Source: Novosphingobium malaysiense
GTDB taxonomy: Bacteria; Pseudomonadota; Alphaproteobacteria; Sphingomonadales; Sphingomonadaceae
Length of the DNA: 64,000 bases
NCBI RefSeq assembly: GCF_000802225.1
Contig: NZ_JTDI01000001.1
Location: 1 to 64,000 of the forward strand
Reading direction: 5' to 3'
In this document: positions 46,101 to 51,321 of the stretch, piece by piece
Layout: each line of letters begins with the position of its first letter
Position numbering within the stretch: the stretch's first letter is position 1
Notes under the pieces: generated by a model
What the model was told of the DNA's origin: nothing
The model's database searches: none
Seen by the model: only the letters and a program-made list of their open reading frames with translations
Translations under genes and position numbers: made by a program

Positions 46101-47103
46101 TGAAGGTGGTGTTTTCGGTCGGCCCGTAGCCGTTGATCAGCCGGCATTGCGGCGCAGCGGCGAGGAAGCGGCGGACATGATCCGGAGAAAGCACATCTCC
46201 GCCCGCCAGCAACTGGCGCAATCCGGACAGCGCCTCGAGCTGCGTATCGACCATCAGGTGAAACAGGCCGGCAGTGAGCCACGCCGTGGTCACGCCCATA
46301 TCCCGGAGGGCCGCTGCGACATCATCGGTGGAGGGGCGGTCGTCGCCCACGATCGCCAGCCCGCCGCCATTGAGCAGCGCGCCCCAGATCTCGAACGTGC
46401 TGGCGTCGAACGCCAGCGGCGCCAGGTGGAGAATCACGTCGTCAGGCTGCAAAGAACAGTAATCCTGACCGATCACCAACCTGCACACACCGCGATGCGG
46501 CACGACGACGCCTTTCGGCTGTCCGGTCGTGCCGGACGTGTACATGACATAGAGCGGATCATCGCCAGCCGACGGCGCTGCTAGATCTTCCGGCAATTCG
46601 GCGGGAAGGGGGGCCGAGAGCAGATCCTCGAGCGCCCAGATCGGCAATTTCTCGCCCTGCTTGCCCGCCAGTGCGCCAGTGTTCAGGCGTGCCTGCATCA
46701 TCGCATCGGCCAGGACAATGCTCGGACCTGCGTCCGACAGCATGAAGGACAAGCGTGCATCGGGATAAACGGGATCGAGGGGAACGTAGGCGGCACCGGC
46801 GCGAACGATGCCCAGAATGGCGACAAGCGATGCCAGCGAGCGCGAAGAGCCGAGCGCTACGCGGTGCCCGGGACCTATGCCCTGCTCCGCAAGCCTGAGT
46901 GCAAGCCCCCGCGACCGGCGATCCAGTTCGGCGTAGGTTACATTGGGTTGGCCATGCTGTCGCACGGCTGTCGCGTCGGGATACCTGTTCGCCACCCAGG
47001 AAAAAGCTTCAGCAACGCTCGTAAACCTCGGGCGCCCGGCACCGCTATACCCTGGTCCGGCCAGGGGACCTTTGCCTTCGCTTGATACCGCAGGCTTTTT
47101 CAC
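37147..47103 (-). CDS. Hybrid NRPS-PKS megasynthase: A-T-KS-AT-ACP-AMT-C-A-T
   Basis: A 3318-residue assembly line. Domains in order: adenylation A1 (35-530), carrier T1 (S581), ketosynthase (640-1075; C818, H954, H993), malonyl-type acyltransferase (1165-1510; S1263, HAFH), ACP (S1600), Ala/Pro-rich linker (1645-1775), class III aminotransferase (1780-2235; K2070), condensation (2256-2695; HHIVFDG), A2 (2705-3200) and T2 (S3253). No ketoreductase, epimerase or methyltransferase is seen. Logic: A1 amino acid is loaded, extended by malonate to a beta-keto acid, transaminated to a beta-amine, then joined to the A2 amino acid. GTG start with GAGG eight bases upstream. The next gene overlaps by ATGA. 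All key residues look intact, so it should be active. Confidence 0.95.
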   Translation of the reverse strand: MKKPAVSSEGKGPLAGPGYSGAGRPRFTSVAEAFSWVANRYPDATAVRQHGQPNVTYAELDRRSRGLALRLAEQGIGPGHRVALGSSRSLASLVAILGIVRAGAAYVPLDPVYPDARLSFMLSDAGPSIVLADAMMQARLNTGALAGKQGEKLPIWALEDLLSAPLPAELPEDLAAPSAGDDPLYVMYTSGTTGQPKGVVVPHRGVCRLVIGQDYCSLQPDDVILHLAPLAFDASTFEIWGALLNGGGLAIVGDDRPSTDDVAAALRDMGVTTAWLTAGLFHLMVDTQLEALSGLRQLLAGGDVLSPDHVRRFLAAAPQCRLINGYGPTENTTFTCCSTLSDGPWPSASAPIGRAISGTEVFIVDEDLQPVDGMEEGQLVAAGEGLAIGYLGRDDLTREKFVEAPEPISQRVYLTGDLARYLPDGQIEFLGRIDRQVKIDGKRIEPGEIEQVLRGCEGVNDAAVVVETTRSGIKRLLGFLAVGPLGPEDTARVCSAAQSLVHDTLPEFLWPSRILATASLPITPNGKVDHAELLALGDAKKARKTAPAAELEEQISAIWSKVLGLDGIGLDEAFFDLGGGSLQLMQVHAELQKLLGRKIAITGMFARPTIRRLAAWLEGGDLGPDADQGACRRQNAGGDSGAIAIVGLTGRFPGARSIEEFWENQKAGKVSISHFSDEELKDWFDAETRADPNFVRARGVLDDPGMFDADLFGMYPREAELTDPQHRMFLEVSLEALEKAGIDPKRFPGAVGVFAGASMPTYLLSSVLDGREAAMTFASNYQLDGMQTLVGSLPDALATRVAYKLDLHGPAITVLSACSTSAVAVVQACQSLMQHSCDAALAGGVSITFPQQRGYLYQDGGMGSRDGTCRPLDVDASGTVFGSGAAVVVLKRLEDALADGNTIYAVIRGFGINNDGGSKIGFTAPSADGQASAISAALANAHVDPASIGYVELHGTATPLGDPIEFEGLKQAFGPDCAPGGCALGSAKANIGHLDVAAGVTGLIKAALCLHEREIPPLANYKAPNPLIDFAETPFRVEQELAAWPRTDQPRRAGVSSFGVGGTNVHLVLEEAPEAVRNDPPPGLQVLPLSAKTAAALDAQALALADHLESHPDLPMADVAFTLAEGRSARGERAAVVAETTQEAVAKLRTLPKRGIKGKAHDAPPVVFMFPGQGSQYPGMGANLYRTEPVYREWIDRGADLLGTRLGPDLRALLFDLPAGDDDQPHPIRSTVNAQPALFITQHALAQLWMARGVRPSAMIGHSVGEFVAACLAGVMSFADALSLVARRAELMQSAAPGAMLAVRTSEQELAPFLGPDLDIAAINAPGLCVAAGPFAAMDGLEERLGKAGIDCRRLHTSHAFHSAMMDPVVEELEKLAQTITYADPTIPYVSCVTGDWVEGGSAVGGAYWARHCRAPVRFGEALATLVRDSAPMLIEVGPGRALTTFAAQGLEKGSYLAATTSMPEFVEADRDLQVFHEAGARAWTLGAEPDWRPLYGPDARIVPLPAYQFQRKLHWIEPQPRVEAAAPANFPTATASAPPVPFQESNAIDMTAQPTASSQAESRIPRLCGELAAILEELSGETIDASDWDALFLELGFDSLFLGQVATKVQRQFGVKVTFRQLMADFPSIDALARYLDEEMPAEAVAAPAPQPAPAPVETAPMPGAAMTAGATPVQSPASMPAMPSGGLAETFQMQLAAMQSVIDRQLEVMRGQSPVAMPPAAPAGGQAPAQAAAPAQAAAPTAPPAVVAPLAGASATPANGAKESQPEAQGRFRAFNPKTAQTDPGLSEKQQKFIADLTRRYCDKMPSSKAQTQAHRSYFADPRSVSGFRPEWKEMVFPVVSARSKGSKIWDVDGNEFVDIVNGYGQTAFGHAPDFVQEAVARQLQDGFAIGPQCPLAGEVAQQVSRMVGLERVTFCNTGSEAVMAAMRLARCVTGREKIVVFNNDYHGQFDEVLVKSGGKASFSRAFPLAPGIPSDSVSNMVVLPYGTPEALDWIRANTDDIAAVIVEPVQSRHPELLPFEFLRELRKITLAAEVALVFDEVVTGFRTHPGGMQAVLGIRADMATYGKVVGGGMPVGILAGSSQFMDALDGGMWQFGDQSFPEVAPTFFAGTFVRHPLVIAACKAVLDHIEAEGPQLQENLAARTSGLVSRINGLFAEKGVPSEVNTYSSWFMLDMANAHKLGPLFYYHMRLQGVHVIEGYPCFLTTAHSDADLDRIFDATAETIEALQSADILLPEDGVVRQSPKPPATGPREVPLTEPQLEILLSAQMSPEASCAYNESITLEFDGAIDPATLSEAVQDFIARHDAMRGTVKRGEPVLVLQPSLRIDLPVLSGDEATLAQVKREEAETPFDLVNGPLLRGRIVQMDSGRSALVFTAHHIVFDGWTANIFAEEVAAFYRARKSGTEPQLDPVESFADYALARAGARERESEDMEWWREQYTTLPTPLALPGDRPRPKVKTFKGATITETIDAELMQAVRKAGAKLGCTLFATLFGALQTVIGRLADQEDIVLGCPMAGQMQVEDKVLAGHCVNFLPIRVPMRMTSSLGEHLQMVKQTLLSAFDRQDITYGSLIRSLNIPRDPNRTPLTDVQFNLERLGEDIDFGEASASLAPNAKAAVNFDLFFNMVESGKGLRLDVDYSTELFDESTVSRWIENLRQVLREILADAGTPIVEVELLGDAERRWLEERNPVLPRLSADTTLPACFAAAAAEHGKRPAILWDGGQRTYAELEERSNRLAHVLAGHGIGEGDLVGLLATRSPATLEVILGILKAGAAYVPLDPAYPQARLDYMIRDASLRLVLVGPDGEAVADALSSDTGMLNFDALFSAASDAPATPVARAVTADDPAYVMYTSGSTGEPKGVAVPHRAVVRLVTDQDFIAFGSDQVFLHLAPLAFDASTLEIWGALLHGGALAVVSEIKPSLGDIARAIKTHGVTTAWFTAALFHALVDEGIEALAPLRQILAGGDVLSPAHVRKVQQALPDTQIVNGYGPTENTTFSACYRFPAEGWGEGSAPIGMPIARTSAYVADARMQLRPQGAVGELLVGGEGLALGYLGKPELTAERFVDNPFVPGERVYRTGDLVRWRSDGALEFVGRVDTQVKINGQRIELGEIESVLRHEPRIRDAAVVVSEREGTRQLHAFLVREPGMETEAHLIEAANALVQRELPRHMHPRTTQVLAALPRTDNGKIDRAELLQQLDERPHRLDPPGDAPVAAALSDTESRIAAIWCDVLGLADVGRDDAIFDLGADSLQIFRIGARMSEQGMDFENRRLLTNPTLSEVAAMVGGDESAPAVAATDVLPLSAYRRGAMRRAEV
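37249..40338 (-). other. Megasynthase terminal module C-A2-T2, Val-like specificity
   Basis: The condensation domain has an intact HHIVFDG. The A2 pocket reads D-A-L-W-L-G-G-T-F-K (D2899, A2900, L2903, W2941, L2965, G2967, G2991, T2999, F3000, K3191), close to valine codes and nearly the same as A1. T2 has LGADSL (S3253). A1 and A2 are very similar across the pocket region, which suggests duplication within the cluster. After T2 only about 35 residues follow, ending at the overlap with the C-TE gene. Confidence 0.75.
40399..41766 (-). other. Megasynthase aminotransferase domain (class III, PLP)
   Basis: This internal domain resembles glutamate-1-semialdehyde aminotransferase-type domains of mycosubtilin and microcystin synthetases. 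It shows FCNTGSEAVMAAMRLAR for phosphate binding, VVFNNDYHGQFDEVL, LVFDEVVTGFR with the cofactor Asp, and ATYGKVVGGGMPVG with the PLP Lys K2070. It should convert the beta-keto group on the preceding ACP to an amine. Because the starter is itself an amino acid, the result would be a 3,4-diamino acid. Confidence 0.88.
42574..45186 (-). other. Megasynthase KS-AT didomain, malonyl-CoA extender
   Basis: The ketosynthase active site reads VLSACSTSAVAV, and the first His motif reads VELHGTATPLGD; both deviate from the usual DTACSSS and EAHGTGT, while Cys, both His and the GHLD Lys region are kept. The acyltransferase has GHSVGEF (Ser) and the HAFH tetrad that predicts malonyl rather than methylmalonyl-CoA. 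The odd KS motif may reflect its job of accepting an aminoacyl group from T1. Confidence 0.8.
45244..47001 (-). other. Megasynthase loading module A1-T1, Val-like specificity
   Basis: All adenylation core motifs are present, including YTSGTTGQPKG, NGYGPTE, YLTGDL and NGKVD (K527). Aligning by eye to the gramicidin S synthetase pocket gives the ten-letter code D-A-F-W-L-G-G-T-F-K (D233, A234, F237, W275, L299, G301, G325, T333, F334, K527). This differs by one conservative change from the well-known valine code DAFWIGGTFK. The N-terminus carries no condensation or acyl-ligase domain, so chain growth starts with a free amino acid. T1 has the LGGGSL site. Confidence 0.75.
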
Positions 47104-47450
47104 TCGCTTCGCCTCGCAATCCCTGCCCGCAACGAACAGGCAAATGAATTTTTCTACCTCCTCCGCGACGGCTTTTGCCGTTCGCCTCTACCGTCGACAC
47201 GTTCGGCGGCAGAGACCCGAAGGAACGCGACCAATCATGGAAAATGGATCGCCTCCCCATGATTTTTTAAATTCAATGGGGACAAGAAAAAACTACCATT
47301 CCGAGGTGAGCCGAAAGCGCTACCCCTTCTTCGCCTAACTCTGTTGGGTAGGCATGCTACGACCGATGCGCGGTTGTACGGCCTGGGGATTTGGTGCTGT
47401 CTGCACCAGATAGAGATGGAGCCCCATGCGCCGGAGGCGCGATACGCAAC
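47104..47450. other. Divergent control region of the NRPS-PKS cluster
   Basis: About 347 bases between the megasynthase (minus) and the phosphopantetheinyl transferase (plus). Its middle (47230-47300) is clearly A/T-rich, with runs such as ATTTTTTAAATT and AAGAAAAAACT, unlike the surrounding genes. It carries an 8-bp dyad listed separately. It must contain the promoters of both units; the long leader on the megasynthase side (about 130 bases from the dyad to the GTG) could hold further control. Confidence 0.55.
47233..47264. promoter_or_regulatory. 8-bp inverted repeat in divergent NRPS-PKS/PPTase promoter region
   Basis: AATCATGG (47233-47240) and its exact reverse complement CCATGATT (47257-47264) are separated by 16 bases, that is 24 bases centre to centre, about two helix turns. 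A T-run follows on the plus strand. It may be an operator controlling both directions; a weak terminator is the alternative, but no plus-strand transcript ends here. Confidence 0.45.
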
Positions 47451-48290
47451 ATGAGAGCCGTGGCCAGAACTCGCGGAAGCACCTTGCGCCTGCCTGCAGT
47501 CGCCACCGTCTCCGGACCCGAAGACCATCCGGGTCATGCTGTTGCCTGGGCAGCCGACTTCGCAGCCGGAACCGAGGTGAGACTACGTATCCTTCGCGAG
47601 CTCGCCTTGCCGGAAGCGCGGCCACCGAGGGCGGACGAAGTCTGGCTCTGGCTGGGCATGCCTGCGCTTCCGTCCGGATTGACCGACTGGCCAAGCAATT
47701 TGCCATGGCTTTCCGATCAGGAAGCAAGTCGTACCCGCCGCTTCCACTTCGCACACGATCGCTGGAGCCATTCCACGGCCCATGCCGCGCTGCGGATTCT
47801 CATGAGCGAATTGCTCGATTGCCCCCCCCGTGATGTGCGCCTTTCATCCACATCCAAGGGCAAACCCGTCTTGTGCCGCGCGATGCACCCAGCTGCCACA
47901 TGCCGCGCCGTGCATTTCAACATCAGCCACACGCGCGGGATGGTCGCCGTCGCATTGTCCGGCAGCCCCGTCGGCGTAGACGTCGAACCGGTCCGGGCCT
48001 TGCCGGACATGCGCCAATTGGTCACCGACCTCATGGCCCCGGAGGCCCTCGCCGCCTTCGATAACACTGCGAGCGAAGCCCAGAAAATGAACCTGTTTTT
48101 TCGCTACTGGACACTCGGCGAGGCCTTCATCAAGGCGACCGGGCAAGGCCTGGACCAGGGGCTGGACAGCTTTGCGTTCACGCCCTGCGGCACGGCCAGA
48201 TTGACCAAAGTCACGCCCGGCTGGGGAGACCCCGGCCGCTGGCACATGGGATTCAGCGCGGCTTCCGCGAACCGAACCGAAGAAAAGTGA
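47451..48290 (+). CDS. 4'-phosphopantetheinyl transferase, Sfp type
   Basis: A 279-residue protein with the three Sfp-family blocks: SSTSKGKPVL, HFNISHTRGMVAVAL plus GVDVEPVR (D177, E179 bind metal), and FRYWTLGEAFIKATGQGL (E224, K228). It transfers phosphopantetheine from CoA to carrier proteins; the divergent megasynthase has three carrier domains that need it. The Lys normally before the conserved Glu (WxxKE) is Gly here (WTLGE). The start is uncertain: ATG at 47451, or GTG at 47391 with GGGGA close by; the family domain begins only at about residue 60, so a later start is also possible. Confidence 0.9.
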   Translation: MRAVARTRGSTLRLPAVATVSGPEDHPGHAVAWAADFAAGTEVRLRILRELALPEARPPRADEVWLWLGMPALPSGLTDWPSNLPWLSDQEASRTRRFHFAHDRWSHSTAHAALRILMSELLDCPPRDVRLSSTSKGKPVLCRAMHPAATCRAVHFNISHTRGMVAVALSGSPVGVDVEPVRALPDMRQLVTDLMAPEALAAFDNTASEAQKMNLFFRYWTLGEAFIKATGQGLDQGLDSFAFTPCGTARLTKVTPGWGDPGRWHMGFSAASANRTEEK

Positions 48291-48360
48291 GCCCGACAAA
48301 AAACAGAGATGCGTATGCCGATCGCGGGCATGTTTTTCGGCAAATCAGGGGCATATTCGC

Positions 48361-49980
48361 ATGATACAAAGCTACTTTGTCTCATACTGGGGCCACAACC
48401 ATCTCATTACATTTGTCGTAGCTTCAGCTTTTGTCGCAGCGGCTCTCCTCATGAACCGCCATTATTCGATTGAACGCCTTCACGCTGCTAGCCAATTCAA
48501 CTCGCGGACAGCTGCACACAGACTTTCACAATTCATAATCATTCTCGCTGCCGGGCATTGGCTATTCTATCTCTTGGTACCCAGCTTCGTCGATTACGGT
48601 GAGCCGGTAATGCCTCTTCTTGCAGGCAATATACCGCAGGGCGCTCCAGTTTATGCCGACTGGGGAAGTGGCGAGGAAATTGTTGGAAGCAACTATGGAC
48701 CCTACGTTTTTTTAGCACAAATCCCAATTGTTCTCTGGCTACACTCAATCGCAGCCTCAAAACTTGTGGGAATAATTTTCGCGGCCGGCAGCTGCGTGCT
48801 TGTCTATTTGACGTTACGCAAAATCATCGACTCCAAAGAAGAAAAATTTGGCGAGCCAGCAATCTTGTTGGCATTGATGATTGGATTTCTTGCATCCGAA
48901 TTGCACTATTGGTTTTGGAATCGGCCCGATTCAGCGCTTATCCTCACGGTCGCATGTGGCATATTCATCCATGAAAGAGCTTCATTCCGGAAATCACTTC
49001 TCGCCATTGGCTTGCTTGCTGGCATAGCGACAAACCTGAAGCTGTTCGGCGCAATTTACTTTGTACCTCTGGGCGTTGCCTGCTTGACAAGGAACGCAAC
49101 GGCTTTGCGAAAGCTTTGGCCGGCCATTGCCGGCGCGGCCCTGTTGTTCGCCGTGGCGGTTGCCCTGCCGTTCACCCTGCCATCTTTCAATGCCCGGGCT
49201 TATGTCGAAAACATCTTCATGATGCCAAACCAGGGTTTCATCATCGGCTCGATGGTCGAATCCCTGTTCTTCGGTGCCGGAATTCTCCTGCTGCCTTTCC
49301 TGCTCTGGTTAAGGAGCGATCGCGACATTGAAAATACGGTCTTGCTCCTAGCCTTGACGGGTTGCGCCGCCGTTACGGCTGTGATTTCCGGCAAACCAGG
49401 CGGAGGGCCTCCGTACATGCTCCCGTTTGCCCCCCTGTCCGTCTTTGCCGCAGCACGGATGAAGCCACGTCCGGAACTGAATTCCAGCCTCAATGCGGCG
49501 AGTATCCGTAATATCGTGCTCGTTTCCGTGCTGGCGTGCGCAGCGCCAATATGGGCGTACAGTTGGTATCAGATGGCTAAACCGTTTACCCGGCTCGCCG
49601 AAGACCGCGCGAAGAAGGCGGAATTGCTCACCCTGTTCCAAGCGTACCCAGAAGCAGAAGTGGGGCCGAGCAGTGGCATTCAAGCGGAAGAGGATATTTA
49701 CGCTCGCGTCCATCGCGCATTCCTGGGGCACACCATAAAATTCGATTACGTCAATTACGCCGATCAGCGGTTGGCGGGCGTACCGAGTGAAACCATGCTT
49801 CCACTCCTGAGTGACTGCCGGGTGCCCTATTGGATATTTTCACGCTCGGGCGACAAATTCGCCAGCCAAATCGATGGGAAGCCCATATTCCGACATCACG
49901 AAGTCGAGCGTTTCCACGCAAATTACGTATTGTCCAAGAAACTAAAATACTACGAACTATGGAAATGCATCGAGAGATGA
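48361..49980 (+). CDS. Polytopic membrane protein, GT-C / dolichyl-phosphate-mannose-mannosyltransferase-like
   Basis: A 539-residue protein with about 11 membrane helices and a soluble C-terminus (about 400-539). The N-terminal loop has FVDYGEPVMPLLA with acidic residues after helix 2, as in GT-C (GT39/GT83-type) glycosyltransferases that use polyprenyl-phosphate sugars in the periplasm. ELHYWFWNRPDSALIL is also typical. The first 700 bases are clearly lower in GC and use codons such as TTT, ATA and TTA more than the neighbours, which suggests transfer. It starts 70 bases after the phosphopantetheinyl transferase, but a role in the NRPS pathway is not indicated. Confidence 0.65.
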   Translation: MIQSYFVSYWGHNHLITFVVASAFVAAALLMNRHYSIERLHAASQFNSRTAAHRLSQFIIILAAGHWLFYLLVPSFVDYGEPVMPLLAGNIPQGAPVYADWGSGEEIVGSNYGPYVFLAQIPIVLWLHSIAASKLVGIIFAAGSCVLVYLTLRKIIDSKEEKFGEPAILLALMIGFLASELHYWFWNRPDSALILTVACGIFIHERASFRKSLLAIGLLAGIATNLKLFGAIYFVPLGVACLTRNATALRKLWPAIAGAALLFAVAVALPFTLPSFNARAYVENIFMMPNQGFIIGSMVESLFFGAGILLLPFLLWLRSDRDIENTVLLLALTGCAAVTAVISGKPGGGPPYMLPFAPLSVFAAARMKPRPELNSSLNAASIRNIVLVSVLACAAPIWAYSWYQMAKPFTRLAEDRAKKAELLTLFQAYPEAEVGPSSGIQAEEDIYARVHRAFLGHTIKFDYVNYADQRLAGVPSETMLPLLSDCRVPYWIFSRSGDKFASQIDGKPIFRHHEVERFHANYVLSKKLKYYELWKCIER

Positions 49981-50069
49981 GGTCTTAAACCGTACAGGTT
50001 GCTGGTCATGAGGCCTCATTCTCCAACCCGTTGAAGCATCGCCGCCTCAAATTCTCGCGATTCTTGAAT

Positions 50070-51233
50070 TCAGACTGCGTCTCGATCGGTCAGCAGGTGC
50101 CGCCAATTTCGATGGAAAGCCTCTTCGGAGTAGGCGCTCACGTGACTTTGCATCTGGCGAACTCTTGCAGCTCTTTCACCTTCCGCCATAGTGACAGCTT
50201 CATTCATGGCCTGGCAGATATGCTCCACCGACGTCGGGTCGACCGGCAAGCAGCCTTCACCGGCGACTTCTTCCAATACGGTTCCCTGCGAAACCACCGG
50301 CAGCAGCCCGGCTGAGATGGCCTCGGCTACCGGCATTCCGAATCCTTCCAGAAGACTGGGAAGAACAAAGGCCTTTGCATTGGCATATAGCCAACGGATA
50401 TTGTCATCCGACACGTAAGGCAGGACAACAACGCCTTCCGTCTCCCTCGCGAGATCGTTCACTTGCTCGCTGCCCGGCTCGAGTTGCCCGCAAAGAACAT
50501 AGCTGAAACCACGGCTGCCCAGATTACTGCGGGCAAAGGCACGAATTGCCGCGGCCTGATTCTTTCGAGCCCCGATACTGCCCACTGTCAGCAGGAACGG
50601 CGTTTCTACATTTTCGGGCCGTTCAAGAACCCCGCCTACCAAGTCGGACCGGATGGGAGGGGAAATGACGGATGCCTTGCGCGGCGCCCCGTAAACATCT
50701 TCGAATTTGTGCGCACTGGCATGGCTTACAAACACGAGATGTGGCTGAACGCGGCAAATGCGATCGAAGGCCATCTTGTAGACGTCACCCGTGCCCCGCC
50801 CGAACAGTTCGGGGTGCGTGATGGGGCCAAGATCATGGCAGAGTACGACATCGCACTCCCGCAATTTGCGATGCATTACTGTCAACGGGTCAAGATGGAG
50901 CCAGCGGCTTGCCCCGGCTTTCGCCTGCCAACGGACCTCGCCCGTCTTCGCCCGCAGATCGCGCTCCATCGCCTCCAATTTGCCCAGCAAACGGGCGAAG
51001 AGGCCGGAGGGTGTGTCCTTGCGGAAAATACGCCAATACGCGACGTGATCGATCAAGTCTTGATTATGATTGATCAGGCCCAGGCCTATAAAGTATTTCC
51101 CGGTCCTGTTGTATAGCGCGAGAGAAAAATCAACACACCACTTGCTTAAAGTTTCGCTCGAAAGCGAACGCTCTAGAGTTTTTGGATTCAGGCATTCATC
51201 TGATGATGCGGTCACGTCCACAACAATAAGCAT
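50070..51233 (-). CDS. Glycosyltransferase family 4
   Basis: A 387-residue GT4 enzyme with an unusual N-terminus (LIVVDVTASSDECL). The middle has CHDLGPITHPELFG and FVSHASAHKFEDVYG, and the donor half has LLTVGSIGARKNQAAAI, YVSDDNIRWLYANAKAFVLPS and LEGFGMPVAEAIS for the E-x7-E region. It would add a sugar to the repeat unit of the second EPS. It is downstream of the flippase gene on the same strand (88 bases). The start at 51233 gives a sensible N-terminus. It converges with the GT-C-like gene; between them 50008-50019 is a palindrome within a possible hairpin. Confidence 0.84.
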   Translation of the reverse strand: MLIVVDVTASSDECLNPKTLERSLSSETLSKWCVDFSLALYNRTGKYFIGLGLINHNQDLIDHVAYWRIFRKDTPSGLFARLLGKLEAMERDLRAKTGEVRWQAKAGASRWLHLDPLTVMHRKLRECDVVLCHDLGPITHPELFGRGTGDVYKMAFDRICRVQPHLVFVSHASAHKFEDVYGAPRKASVISPPIRSDLVGGVLERPENVETPFLLTVGSIGARKNQAAAIRAFARSNLGSRGFSYVLCGQLEPGSEQVNDLARETEGVVVLPYVSDDNIRWLYANAKAFVLPSLLEGFGMPVAEAISAGLLPVVSQGTVLEEVAGEGCLPVDPTSVEHICQAMNEAVTMAEGERAARVRQMQSHVSAYSEEAFHRNWRHLLTDRDAV

Positions 51234-51321
51234 CCCACCTGAGAGTTCAGAAAATTTACACCTTCAAATTACAAACCTGACCCACTCTCCACAGTTGCGC
51301 AACAGTAATGCCACACGTCGT

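Noticed and set aside
37147..47103. Mycosubtilin-like lipopeptide starter logic
   Set aside because: The AMT part is similar, but the first domain has the Asp235-type pocket of amino-acid adenylation domains and no acyl-ligase or fatty-acyl ACP comes first, so a lipid start is not supported.
37147..47103. Trans-AT polyketide synthase
   Set aside because: A complete in-line acyltransferase with GHSVGEF and HAFH is present.
50008..50019. 12-base palindrome ATGAGGCCTCAT between convergent genes
   Set aside because: It has no loop of its own and only short flanking complementarity; it may be part of a weak terminator, but this is too little to call.
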